Positions 18,601 through 29,789 of a DNA stretch of 29,789 nucleotides are shown here, piece after piece (position 1 is the stretch's first letter; each line of letters opens with the position of its first letter). The DNA is taken from the NCBI GenBank assembly GCA_001662425.1, contig BDDC01000217.1, positions 48,148 to 77,936 on the forward strand. Direction: 5' to 3'. A program made the translations under genes and the position numbers. The notes beneath the pieces are model-generated. The model did no database searches. It was not told where the DNA came from and saw only the letters and a program-made list of their open reading frames with translations. Source of the stretch: Chlamydomonas sphaeroides. Lineage: Eukaryota > Chlorophyta > Chlorophyceae > Chlamydomonadales > Chlamydomonadaceae.

Positions 18601-21600
18601 GCGGCACCAGCATCCCGGAAGCCGAAGAGGCCGCTGGCCCCAGCGGTGAGGCTCAACAGCCTGAGCGGTCATCGGACGGCGACAGGCATGCCGAGGCTGC
18701 CGGTGTTGCGACGGGTGACAGCTGCGGTAATGGGGGCGGCCGGAGCGTGTCCGGGTCGGCCCCGGGGACGCGCGGCCGCCCCTCCAGGCCCAGTGTGCGC
18801 CCCGGGGCCGCCATCCAGCCCGGCTCACTGCAGCTGCAGCCGCCGCCGCCAACGCCGGCGGCGGCGGCGGCGCCGAGCTCGGAGCAGGCGGAAGTGCTAG
18901 TGGTGGTGCAGGCAGCCGCGTGGCAGTGCCAGGACGAGGTGCTGTGCGGCTCACCCACGGACTCCACCCCGCCCAACGAGCTTCCGCAACAGCCGCAGCG
19001 GCAGCAGCAGCGCCCCGGCGGCGCAGGCGCAGCACCTGCAGCAGCAGTGGGCGCGGCTCGCCTGCCCAACTACGTGTCGGGCCGCGGCGGGGTCGCTTTC
19101 GCGATCGAGACCGTGCCCGCGCGCTCGCCGCCGCCAGCCAGCCGTGCTGGCGGCGCAGCAGCGACAGCCAGCGTGCCGCCTGGCGCGCCGGCGGCAGCTC
19201 CCGTCTCCTTGGCCGCAATGCTCGCTCCGCCGGCCCCAACCGGCGCGGCGCCGTGCGGCTCCGACCCCTGCCCGCCCAATTGGGAGGCACTCAACCGCCA
19301 GCTCCGTGACGCCGGCTTCGGCGGCGTTGCGCTGCTGCCGCCCGGCCCAGCCTCGGGCGTCAATGGCACCGCAGGCGCCGACGCGCATGACGCCCCAGCT
19401 GCGCTCCTTGCCGCCACCCAGCCCCAGCCGCAGCCGCAGCCCGACCAGGGCCTGCAGCCGGAGCCCGGCTCCCTGGCTCGCTGCCTGGCCAGCGTGCTGG
19501 AGCAGTACCTCCGCCGCAACCGGCTGGTGACGGAGCTGCTGTCCGCCACCGAGGCCACGGGGAGGGCGGCGGAGCAGCAGGAGGCAGCCACACGGTGAGC
19601 ACCCTTCGCTGCAAGCCAAAGCCGCTGCCTTTGCCGCTGCTGCGGTCTGCGCTTACGTCTCGCTCCCTCCGTCCTCGCCTGCTGCGGCAGGGAGCTGCAG
19701 CGCGAGGCCGCTGCCGCCAGGGCCGCCGAGCAGCGCGCGCGGCGGGAGCTGGCGGAGCTGTCGTCGCAGCAGCTGCCCAAGGTGTGGCCAGGGCAGCACC
19801 TGCGTGCCTTTGAAGCTATGCGCCGCGCGCAGCGTAGCTGCACCTACGCCGCCCCAACGCACGACGCGGCCCCGCCTCGCGTACGGCGCCCGGCTATGAC
19901 TTGGTTGTCAGCCACATGAAGCCCGGGTGGCTGTATTCTTCCTGCCACGGTGCAGGTGGAGGCCAAGGCCGCGGCGCAGGCCAGCAAGCTGCGCAACGAG
20001 GCGGCCCGCCTGCGGGACTCACTGCGGGAGGCCGAGCAGGAGGCCGCGCGGCGGGAGGAGGAGGTGCGGCGGCCGGCGCGTGTGCTGGTCGGCCGGGTGC
20101 TGCGCGAACCCTCCCACACCATCGTTTTTCGTACGGCGCCGCGGCCGGGCCGTGCCACGCCCACCGCCACTGCCGTCGCCACGGCACCCGCATGATGCGC
20201 AATTGCCCATGCCCGAAGCCCGGATGCCCGCCATTACGCCAACGCCCAGAAGGAGCTTGGCCGAGCTCTCGGTCTGGGGCTTCAGCCAAACACGTGCGTG
20301 CCGTGGCCCCTGCCCCCTTGCCGTGTGTGCGTGCCCTGCATCCCCTGCCCCAGATCCGCGGCCTGCGCGCCGCCGTGGCCGGGCTGCAGTCGTCCGCCTC
20401 GCACGCCGCCGACTGCGAGGTGGCCGCCCTGCGGCAGCGCGTGGCTCAGCTGGAGGGGTCGCTGAGGGCTCGCGACAAGGAGCTGGGCAAGGCACGGGCG
20501 ACCAAGGTGCGCTTGGGTGGGAGTATGCGCGTGTGCGCGTGCGCTTGCGGAATCGAGCTTCGCCGCTCAGGCTGTGGAGAGGCCAGGGCAGCGTCCGGGG
20601 CGGGCCCTAGCCCGGCACGCGCGGCTTGCCGCAAGCCGACTGTCCCGCCTCGCCTCGCGCCGGGCTCGTACCGCTACCGCTACCGCTGTGGCCGCAGGAG
20701 TCCGAGGTAGGAGCCGCGGAGGGCAGCCAGGCCAACGCGCTGGACCGGGCGTACGAGGCGGAGGGCGCGGCGCGGAGGCTGGACACGGAGCTGACTGCGG
20801 CGCGGGCGCGCATCGGGCAGCTGGAGCAGGTAGGCGCCTAGCTGCGGTGGTAAGGCCGGCAGGGGGGCCCGTGGGGCCGGGGCCAGGCGGGCTGACGCAG
20901 GGTTGTTGGCCTGTCCAGGCGTGCTGAGGGACGATGCTGGCACGCGGGGGCTGCAGCTGGCTGGCTCAAGCGCCGCTGCTGCGGCCTTCGCCGGCAAGCC
21001 CACGCCCGACGCTGCCCCTGCCCTGCCGTCCCTTCCCGCCGTCGCTGCCCTCCCTCACCCGCCGCAGGCCCTGTCAAAGCGCGAGCGGGACGTGGCCTCC
21101 ATGCGAGAGGACCTGGAGGCGGTGCGGGCAGCAGCCGCGGCCGCCAGCGCCGCCGCCGCGGGGCGCGCCGGCAGCGCGGAGGAGGCGGCGCGGCGGGCCG
21201 ATGCGGAGGCGGGCGCCCTGCGGGGCAAGGTCCGGGAGCTGGAGGTCATGCTGCAGAAGTCCAAGTTGGAGCTGGAGAAGCAGCGCGGGGCGGGCGAGGT
21301 GCGTGGGCGTTGGCGGCGACAAAGGTGTGGGGGGTCCAGGCTACATGTGGTGGTTGTTGTGCCGGGGCCGGCGTTGGGCATGCGGGGAGGGGCACATGAC
21401 GCCGCTGGGGAGGCTGGCCTGCCACGGCTTGCTTCTGGGGTGCATCCTGGGCTGCGCAAACATGTCCTCCACCATCATTCATGTCTCGCTCCGCGCGGCC
21501 CGTACAGTAGCCTGCTACTCCCCTCGCCCATGTCGCCGCCCACAGGCCCTGCGCTCCGCCGCCTACGAGGAGGTGTACCGCCTGGAGGACGACGTGCGGG

Positions 21601-24600
21601 GGCTGGGCGAGCAGCTGGGGGCGGCCAAGGCCCGCGCCAGCCAGATGGAGCACGTGGTGCGGGCCAAGGAGCGGGAGCTGGCGAGGGCCAAGGACGAGAA
21701 GGAGGCGGTCCGCGCCGCGGAGCGTGAGCGCGCGCGGGTGAGCCGCGGGTGGTTCGCGGGCCGGGGGACGGAGGGCGCGGGGCCCTCAGCCTGGGGATCG
21801 CTAGCTTGCGGATATGCGGGGAGAAGGCAGGGGCGGGCTTCGCGGAGTGCGAGCGGTAGCGGTGCACGGCAGGGAGGTTGGCGGAGCTGGGCATATGTGC
21901 TGGTGCTGGGCCTGCTGCCTCGTCCGGCACATGGGGCAGGGCTATCGTGCCCCTTGCGGATCTGGGGCCGCGCAGGCTGTGGTCGCTGTGCCTCTGGCTC
22001 CATGGTGCACGCTACCTCACAGTGCCCTCTGGGGGCCCGTGCCTCCAACCTCCGGTGCCATCCCCCAGGCTGCGGAGGACGTGGCTGTGCGGCTGGAGGC
22101 GGAGCTGGGCGCGGCCAAGGCCCGCTGCGCGCAGGCCGAGGGCGCGGTGCGCGGCCGCGAGCGCGAGCTGGCCCGGCTGGCGGAGGCGCTGCGCTCCACT
22201 CAGGGCGCTGAGGCGGACGCGCTCATACGCAACGCCAAGGCCGAGGACGGTGCGTCTGGCAGCCGCGGGCGCCGACCGGCACGGCCGCCGCCAAGCCCAA
22301 GACAGCCCGGCCTCACCAGCGTGCTGACATGCTGCCCTCTGCCCGTATCGCATGCGCTCCATCCCTGCGCCTCTGTGCGGCCCGCGGCACCTTTCATACC
22401 GCATCTCTGCTGCCCCTGCCTCTGGCCCCTTCCCTTTCGCACGCCTCACCCCTATGTTGCCGACGTATGTTGCTGGCCCCCTCTCCCCTTACCTCCCTCC
22501 TTCCTGCCGCCAGGCTCTCGCAAGCTCGAGTCCGACTACACCTCGCTGCGGCTGCGGCAGCTGCAGCTGGAGGCGGGGCTCAAGTCGCGCGACAAGGAGC
22601 TGGACAAGATGGGCCGCCTGCTGGAGGGCCTGAGGGCAGAGGCGCACGAGGTGGGGCGGGGGCCGGGGCACGGGTTGGGGGAGGAGGAGCCTAGGGTGCC
22701 TGTGTCGTGACTGTGTCGGCGTCGTGATGGTGTGGGTCGCGGACATCGTCATGTGGGGCGCACGGGAGTAGGGCGGCAAGATACGGCGGGTTTGCATCTT
22801 TGCAAGGCTGCCATTGCCTGGCGCATGCAACAGGACAGCCCCTTGGATCAGGCAGTTTACCCGTTCCCGCCAACGCGTCACCCCGCCCGCTTGGCCATTC
22901 ACTGGCCGGGCCCCTTAGGCTGCCTCGAAGCTCGTGAAGTCGGAGGAGGCGGGCCGAAAGGCGGAGGCCGAGCTGGCGTCGGCTCGCGGCAAGGCGCTCA
23001 GCCTGGAGGGAGTCATTCGGTGAGGAGCGCCCCGCCCAAGCTATGCAAGCCGCACAGGGGCGCACAGAGACAGATCCGGGGCATGCCGCGCACCCGGCAC
23101 CCTCGTCCCGGTGCCCTAAGCGCCCCAGCAACACCACCAGCGCCTTGCCGACCCTCTCCCCCGCTCCCCTCCGCCCCGCAGGGTCAAGGAGCGCGAGCAC
23201 GACCGCCTGGTCCGATCCCTGGAGGCGCTCAAGGCCGGCGAGGCCGAGCTGGGCAGCCGCCAAGCGGGGCTGGAGGAGGCGTGCCGGCGGCTCGAGGCGG
23301 CACTGGGCGGCGCGCGCGGCCGCGCTGCGGGGCTGGAGGGCCAGCTGCGGGCTCGCGACGCGGCGCTGGAGCGGGCGCACAAGCAGCTCGAGGCGCTGCG
23401 GGCGGCCCAGTTTGAGGCGTCGGCAGTGGTGCGGCCGGGTCGGGGGAGGGGGGGTAAACCCCCGTGCCCCCGGCGAGGGGCGCGGGGGTCGGGTGCTGGA
23501 GGTGCTGCCGGCTGACCGCTTGTGCTGACGCTGCTGCCGGCCCGGCGCCGCCGCAGGTCGCCCGCACGGAGGAGGGCATGCGCCTGCAGGAGACGGGCGC
23601 CGCCGAGGTACGGCACATCGTCTTGGTTCCTAGCGACCTGGCTGCTGGGGGGTAGCTGCCAATGGGGTGCGAGCCTCTGCCTCGTCCCTAGCGGCCTTGA
23701 TGCTCGGCGTGGACGATGGCCTCCAGGATGGGAGAAGGGCCGTCACCCGCGCTGTCATTGCTCCGCGCCCCAAGACGCACCACCTGCGTGGCCTCCCTGC
23801 TCGGCCCTGCTGCCTCGCTCGCCCGCCCCGCAGCTACGACAGAGGGTGGTGCAGCTGGAGGGCCAGCTGCGAGGCCGCGAGCGCGAGGCCGAGCGCGCAG
23901 CCCGGGCTCTGGAGGCCGCGCAGGCCGCCGCCGCGGACGCGGCCCGGCGGCAAGCGGAGGCCGAGGCGGCGGCGCGGCAGGCCGAGAGCGACGTCACGGC
24001 GCTGCGGCAGCAGCTGGCGCGCCGCGGCGAGGGCGAGGGCCGGGGCGGCGGCGGCAAGGAGATGGAGCGACTGGCGCGGGTGGCGGACCAGAGCAAGGCG
24101 GCCGAGGTGCGGATCGGGTCAGCGCACGCTCATAGGAGGGGCAAGGGAATTCCTTGCCCAGCTCACGTCGCTTACAACACACGAGCGCATCCTTCCTGTC
24201 GTATGCTGGCTAGCCCAACCTGCTGTGTTGCCTGCCCCCGGCCGCGCAGCTGGAGGCCGGACTGCGCGCGCAGAAGGCCGAGGACGCGGCGCGCCGCGCG
24301 GCCGCCGAGCTGGCGGCGCTGCGGGGCCGACTGCCCAAGCTGGAGGCCGCGGTGGTGGCGCGCGAGGCGGAGGCGGCGCGCCTGGCCAAGCTGCTGGCGG
24401 AGGCGCAGGCCGCGTCCGAGCTGCAGGTGGGGTGCGGGATGGTGGCGCGAACGGCTGCGATGAAGCAGCGGCTGGAGGCGCGTCCAGCGCAGAAGCCCGC
24501 GCAGTCTGGCGCCTTGCAGCAGACCGCTGTCGCTGCTGCTGACTGTCGTGCCGCGCCGTGCCGTGGCTGCGCAGGCGTCCCGCTCGGATAAGTTCATGCG

Positions 24601-27600
24601 GCGGGTGGAGTCTGACCTGTCCACCATGCGGCAGCGCGCCGTGCAGCTGGCGGGGCTGCTCAAGGGCCGCGACCGGCAGCTGGCCACGCTGCGGGGCGGC
24701 ATGGAGGCGGCGCAGTCCGCGGAGGCGCGGGCGGCGGCGACGGCCCGGCAGGTGGGTGGGTGGTGTCGTGGCGGGGCGCAAGGCGGGGGGCCGAGCTTGG
24801 CCGGAGCGCGGGCGCGGCGGGGCTGGGGGCCAAGGGGCTGGGGATGCCGCCTTGGGAGCTTTGTCCGAGAGCCCGTGTTGACGTGCACTTGGTGCCATTG
24901 GGTACGGCAGGCGGAGGAGTCCTGCCGGCGGCTGGAGTCGGACCTGGCGTCGGAGCGGCAGCGCCTGGTGCAGACCGAGGGTCAGCTCAAGGTGGGCCGC
25001 CGGACAGGGCTGCTGCTGGCCGGCGCATGCATCGGCCCTTGAGTGCGAGTCGCAAGCTCAGCCGCATGCCCAGTGCGCCCCTCTCTGCCTCTGTTGCCTG
25101 ATGTGCGCACGCCCACCACTGCGCGCCGGCAACCGACTGTCGCATGCTCCCTTGGCGGGCCCCTTCTCCTGCAGGCCCGCGAGCGGGACCTGGAGCGCCT
25201 CAGCCGGCAGCTGGATGCGGGCCGCGACCAGGGCAGCGCGGCGGCGGTGGCTGCAGGGCGCGAGGCGGCGGGCTGCAAGGAGGCGGTGGCGAGGGCCGAG
25301 GCGGCTCTGGGCACGGCACGGGCGCGCGTGACTCAGCTGGAGGTGCGAACGCAGGGGCGGGGAAAGGGGCAGGCCAGCCACGGCTGCACGAGATTGGGCC
25401 ATGATTATGGCATGCAGCTGGTCGGCTACCGTGCTGCGCACCAGCGAGGTGCGGCCGGCTGGCCACCGCTGGAGCGTCGGTTGCGGCATCAAGCGACCCA
25501 ACCGCGCCCGTGACCTTGTTCTGGAAACCCCTGTGCCCCCAAGGCCGAGCTGCTGGTCAAGGAGCGGCAGGCGGAGGAGCTGGGCCGGCTGGCGGGGTAC
25601 GCGCAGGCGGGCGACGCCGAGGCGGCTGCGGCGGCGGCGGAGCGCGCGAGCCGGGCCGAGGAGGCGGCGCGGCGGCTGGACGGGGAGGTGGCGGCGCTGA
25701 GGATGCGATATGCACAGGTACGGCAGGGCGGCGTCTTGGCGTACGGCAGGGTGGTTGTTGGCGAGGCAGGCAGCGCAAAGGCCTCCGTACCCGGGCCCTG
25801 TCCCTCGCATCAACTGGTATGCTGCCGATACCCCCACCTGCTATGCTCCTGCTTCCTCCCAACATCCCCTACGCACACCATCCCACCCGGCGCCACCCTG
25901 GAGCCAGGCGCGCTAGCCGTGCCCTGCACCGCAGATCTGTCCACCCCGCACTCCACCCATCCGCCTGAATCACCCCGGTCCGTCTCATATCCCTATGCTT
26001 TCCCCGCCCACCCATCTACACCCTCCACCACCACCTCCAACCCCAGCTGGAGCACCTGCACCGGTCCCGCGAGACTACGCTGGACAAGCTCAAGGCCGCA
26101 CTGGCCGACAAAGTGGCGAAGGAGGAGCGCCGCCTGGCCCGCGACAAGGCCGCGTACGGCAGGATCCGGGCCGCCTACGTGGCCAACTTGGCGGGCGGAG
26201 GCGGGGGAGGTGTGGGTGGCGCTACACCGGGCAAGGCGGCGGGCGCGATGGCGGCGGCGGCGCGCGAGCTGCGGCCGGTGGAGATCGTGGGCTTGTACGA
26301 GACGCGACGCGAGGCGGCGGAGCAGGAGCTGGCGGCGTGCCGGGCCGAGGTGTGGGGGCGGAAGGGGGCGGGGCGTGCTATGCATGCGGGGAGGCCTTGC
26401 CACGTGGCGGCCTTGCCCTGGGGCCCAAACCCATGGAGCTCCCTTGTGCCTGTGGTGTTGGCTGGCTCCCGCGTAGGTCCGGTCCCTGGCGGAGCAGCTC
26501 CGCGACGCACAGAACCTGATCTCGCTCAAGGAGCGCTCGGGCGCGTGGCGGGCGCCGCAGGAGCTGACCGACATGCAGGTAGGGCGGGGCGGTGGGGGGC
26601 GTGACGGAGCAGGGAGGGGCGGGGCGGAGGGAGACAGGCAGGCGTATGGCAGGGCTGGTGCGCACATAGGCGGCTTCCGCGCAGGAAGTCGAAGGGGGGG
26701 GGGGGCATGCGCCTGGGCGGCGGCGGGGGGCCAAGCCCTATGTGGACTGGGCCGTCCCGACGCTCCCTATGGCTGCCACTATCATTCATCGTATCGTCTG
26801 CTACCTCGCATGGGTCCGCTGTCGTACTCTGCCGTGCAGGCCCGCGTCATCCTGCTGGAGCGCCGCGTATCGGAGCTGCAGCGGCAGCTGGACCGGGCGC
26901 ACACCGACGCGGCCGAGGCGGGGCGCACCGCCGAGCGGCGGCTGGCGGAGGCGGAGCGCCGCGCGGCGCAGCTCAAGGTGCGTGCGCCCCTTGAGCAGCT
27001 TCCTGCCTGGCGCCTGCTGCCCAGCGCCGGGGCCAGATCGCTACCCCAGCTAGGCCCCAGCTAGGCCCGGCATGTGGCACACACGAGCGCGGCAGCCTGG
27101 CAGCCCCCATGCCATGCGTACGACAGTGAGCGTGTGGCGGCCTGCGCTCCCCCCGCAGGAGGACAACGAGTCGCTGGTGCACGAGCTGGACGGCAGGCCC
27201 ACGCTGCAGGACAACAGGTGGGCCGCGGGCGGGGTTTGCGGCAGCGGCTGGGGCAGGAAGCGGCGGCGCGGCCTGTAGGGCCATGCGGCAGCGGGGTACC
27301 GGTAGGGGGTCAGGGAACGGGGTGGCGGGCAGCGGCCGGCTGGCTGGTAGCGCTGGGCGGCCGCTGGGTGCACCCCCTGCAGTGTGTCCTGTAGGACACG
27401 GCCGGCGGTGACCGGGCGCGTGGCCCTTGCGTAGCCCAGGCCGCGGCTGTTGGGCTGCCGATGGGCCCGCCAGTGGGTCGTTGTCGCCGTCCTGCTGCCA
27501 CCGATGAGGCCGCGCTTGCGGGCCACGGCCACCCCGCAGGGCCCTCAAGCGGGAGGTGGACATTCTAGAGAAGCGCCTGCTCGCGCTAAAGAGCAGCGCG

Positions 27601-29738
27601 GCGGCCAATGGTGCCGGCGCGCAGGCCGAAGGCGGCGAGACGGCGCTGAGCCTGGCGGTGGCGGCCAAGGCGCGCGGCTCGGGTGCGTGGGGCGCCGGGG
27701 CGCGCGCACCGTGGGCCACGGTGCCTCCCTGCTATGCTTGGTAGCCTGGTTGAAACCGACGCACGCGGCTACAGCCAACCGAGCAGCACAGGCGCACACG
27801 TAGCAACGCGCCTCCCATCTCCACTTCATCCCAACCCCGACTCCAACCGCTGCGCCCCCCCTCCCGCAGGCACGCTGCTGACCACGGCCCAGCGCATGGC
27901 CCGGGACAAGACGCTGCACCGGCTTGGGCTGCGGGGGCTGGAGGAGTGGCCCAAGGACGTACTGGTGGACCTGCTGCAGGTGGGCGAGCGCGGGGCGTCT
28001 CCTCTCGGGTATGCAGGCAGCCTGGCGTCGCGGCACAGTGGGTCAGGGGGCCGCTCACCTCCCATCCGTGTCCCGTTCCTGCCGTGCCGCTGCTTGCACG
28101 TGACCCGGACCACCCTGCCCTGTACCAAGGTGGGCGTGTCCGACCTGAGGTTAGGATCATGTGATGCTCATCGAGGCAAACGCCGCTCACGACTATCCCA
28201 TCGCCCAACGGACCCTGCTGCCCCAACAGGACGCCTGCATCGAGCTGGACGTGTCGGACGCCACCACGCTGCCGGCTGCGGTGCGCAAGGCGCTGCGCGT
28301 GGTGGGCGCCGTGCCGCGCATGGAGGCTTTCATCGGCTCCGTGTGCGAGGCGGTGTATGGCCGGGGAGCCGCCTTCGTGCCGCCCCACATCGACGGCAGC
28401 ACCGACCCCAGCAAGGTGCGGCGCGGCACATCAGGGTGACTGGGGAGGACTGGGCCGGGGCCGTGCGCAACGCTGGCGGTGGCGCTACGCCAGCAGGTGG
28501 CGTGATGCCGTGTCCTGAGCTGTGGTGTGAAAGACTGTGCCGCGCTTGTCCCGCCTCAGGTGCTCGAGGTGCTGGCGGCGTGGCTGGGGCTGCTGCACGA
28601 GGGCCAGCAGCTGCGCGGCGCCATGCGCGCTGTGGCCGAGGCGCTGGCGGCCAGGGCCGAGGGCCTTGCGATGTGAGCACCGACCAGCGTCCACATCCGG
28701 CCATACCCAGCCGTTTAGCACGCCCCTCCACTGTCGCTGCCGCAGCCCAAGAGCAGGCGTTTGAAGCCCTTTGCAAACCCGTGTGTTGCAACCTGCGCGT
28801 CCTTGCGTGCGCTGCCCTGTCCCTCTCGCTGCTGCAGGCCCATTCACGGCCCTGGCGACGTGGTGGTCTCAGTACGGCAGCTGGTCGAGGCCGAGGCGGC
28901 CGCGCTGACCGCCCGCGAGTCGCTGGCGGCGGCGGCGGCGCACATGACGGCGCAGCCCGAGGCGCTGCTGAGCCGCCTCGTCAGCCACTTCATGCGGCTG
29001 TTTGACTGCCCCTCGCTCGACGGCGTTGTGCCAACCGCCAACCGCCTCTACGTGGCGCTCAACGAGCAGCGCAACTTTTCACGCTCGCTGGCGGCGGCGC
29101 TGGGCCTGCCCGGCGACGCAGGTACGACACATGGCAGCGATACGGCACCCCAATTGCGTCGGGGTGGGTGTGAGTCCACGGCAATGAGGGCCTGCATGGC
29201 ATTCCACGCTAGTTCACCATTATAGGCCTGCATGGCATGCGGAACAGCCAATGGAGTCCCTCAATATCGCCTCTCTCACCCCGCTACACCAGGCGCCGGG
29301 GCCTGCATGGCGCGAGTGCAGGAGCTGCTCGAGGCCGCGCCCGGCGGCGGCCGCCAGGCTGGCTCTGCTGCCGCCGATGCCGACGCGCTCCTACCCGACT
29401 ACATGAAGGGACCCGCCGCCGGCAGCCCCTCGCCATCGCGGGCGCGCCCCGCCGATGCGGCCACTGTTGGAGTCGAGGTGTCGGAGGCGCTGCAGCGGCT
29501 GCTCGAGGTGTTTGGCGTCCGCAGCGCCGGCGCAGCGGCGGAGGCCGCGGCCAAGGCCGTTGCACGGCTGCGGCGGTTGGACGAGGTGCTGCCCCGCTAC
29601 CAGCGGCTGGCGTCGCAGCTGTTCGAGGCGCTGCGTGTGACGAGCCTGGAGGAGATCGTGCCAGCGCTGAGGGCGCTGCTGGAGCAATTGAGGCAGTACG
29701 GAGCGGCGCGAGGCGGGGGCAACGATTCATGGGAGTAA
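15660..29738 (+). CDS. CEP70: CEP70 homologue (centrosome/basal-body coiled-coil protein), extended form
   Basis: Thirty exons: 15660-15735, 15843-15926, 16009-19594, 19691-19781, 19956-20063, 20354-20506, 20698-20829, 21068-21298, 21546-21737, 22069-22249, 22514-22650, 22919-23019, 23182-23425, 23557-23607, 23834-24106, 24250-24426, 24575-24751, 24911-24991, 25175-25342, 25544-25717, 26047-26349, 26477-26578, 26840-26977, 27159-27217, 27540-27682, 27870-27979, 28230-28415, 28560-28672, 28838-29121, 29293-29738. Total 8,301 bp, 2,766 residues. Vertebrate CEP70 (597 residues) sits at centrosomes, binds gamma-tubulin and supports cilium formation. Landmarks in the same order: NWEALNRQLRDAGF (from 1144) against EWESINVLLMMHG; ELDGRPTLQDNRAL (2329-2342) against DLETRPTQHELRL; HFMRLFDCPSLDGVVP (from 2574) against HFQKLFDVPSLNGVYP; SLEEIVPAL near the C-terminus against DLDAIVPAV. 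Residues ~1-1143 have no CEP70 counterpart: a short helical start, then ~1,000 low-complexity residues. Residues ~1215-2320 are coiled coil. Confidence 0.93.
20354..26349 (+). repeat. Intragenic coiled-coil repeat of CEP70, about 14 copies
   Basis: Exons 6-21 encode variations of one 45-60 residue module: R-R-L-E-x-[DE]-L, about four residues, R-x-R, two or three residues, Q-L-E-x-x-L-K-x-R-[DE]-x-E-L-x-x-L, then an Ala/Glu-rich linker. Good copies: exon 9 (YRLEDDVRGL), exon 10 (VRLEAELGAA), exon 11 (RKLESDYTSL), exon 13 (RRLEAALGGA), exon 17 (RRVESDLSTM), exons 18-19 (RRLESDLASE), exons 20-21 (RRLDGEVAAL). Spacing between clear copies is 55-60 residues. In several modules an intron falls right after the Q-L-E or Q-L-K turn (after exons 7, 18, 19, 20). 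This points to growth by exon duplication. Confidence 0.75.
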
Positions 29739-29789
29739 CGAACTAGTTGCAACTGCTCGACGTGGCTGGGGGGGGGGGGGTTGGGGGAA
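29739..29789. other. 3' flank of CEP70 to window edge
   Basis: Fifty-one bases after the TAA, including a G-run at about 29769. No poly(A) signal within the window. Confidence 0.6.

Noticed and set aside
16964..18656. Long minus-strand open frames opposite the big CEP70 exon (e.g. 17627-18613)
   Set aside because: GC-rich coding DNA leaves the opposite strand open by chance. No domain, no splice support, and the plus strand is clearly coding.
15660..19594. Treating the N-terminal low-complexity region as a separate gene
   Set aside because: The frame is continuous from the low-complexity part into the CEP70 start within one exon, with no stop or splice site needed. Kept as one gene, with the doubt noted.
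15660..29738. CEP135/BLD10 as the identity of the large coiled-coil gene
   Set aside because: The RPT motif alone could fit several centrosomal proteins, but the NWEALN start, the LFDCPSLDGVVP block and the C-terminal EIVPAL block match CEP70 in order.
1..29789. CRISPR arrays, insertion sequences, prokaryotic operons or ribosome-binding sites
   Set aside because: None seen; the intron-rich gene structure is eukaryotic, and the repeats present are minisatellites and short dispersed motifs.

Overview
The window reads as nuclear DNA of a very GC-rich green alga, most probably a chlorophyte of the Chlamydomonadales (volvocine) type. The grounds are: genes split by many short GT-AG introns; proteins rich in Ala, Gly, Pro and Ser; a member of the lineage-expanded volvocine ankyrin-repeat family; and a basal-body/centrosome protein as expected of a flagellate. 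I found no prokaryotic operons, CRISPR arrays, tRNAs or rRNAs. Gene models were built by hand from reading frame, splice sites and phase. All exon joins listed keep frame, and the three models that reach a stop codon plus the small two-exon model are exact multiples of three.

Layout. (1) 304-3793, minus strand: 11 exons of a pentameric ligand-gated ion channel (Cys-loop superfamily fold, but without the two loop cysteines). It has a signal peptide, an extracellular domain and M1, M2 and M3; the rest runs off the left edge. (2) 4251-7503, minus: a six-exon, 839-residue 2-oxoglutarate/Fe(II) dioxygenase-like protein with a long low-complexity tail. (3) 7504-8715: gene-poor, with two arrays of a 20-22 bp minisatellite. 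(4) 8716-10821, plus: a two-exon ankyrin-repeat protein whose first (F-box-like) exon is not found in place. (5) 10822-14525: gene-poor, with an orphan F-box-like exon in opposite orientation near 12.2 kb, dispersed short repeats, and a 320-N assembly gap flanked by an identical 19-mer. (6) 14526-15219, minus: a small unrecognised protein, transcribed divergently from (7). (7) 15660-29738, plus: a 30-exon gene for a 2,766-residue CEP70 homologue, with a roughly 1,140-residue N-terminal extension and a central coiled coil made of about 14 copies of one 45-60 residue repeat.

The genes share no evident pathway. The channel and the 2OG-oxygenase-like gene lie head to tail 457 bp apart. The small gene and CEP70 share a 440 bp intergenic region that may serve as a two-way promoter.

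Most worth following up: the GLIC-like pentameric channel in an alga, the repeat-expanded and N-terminally extended CEP70, and the split F-box/ankyrin gene.
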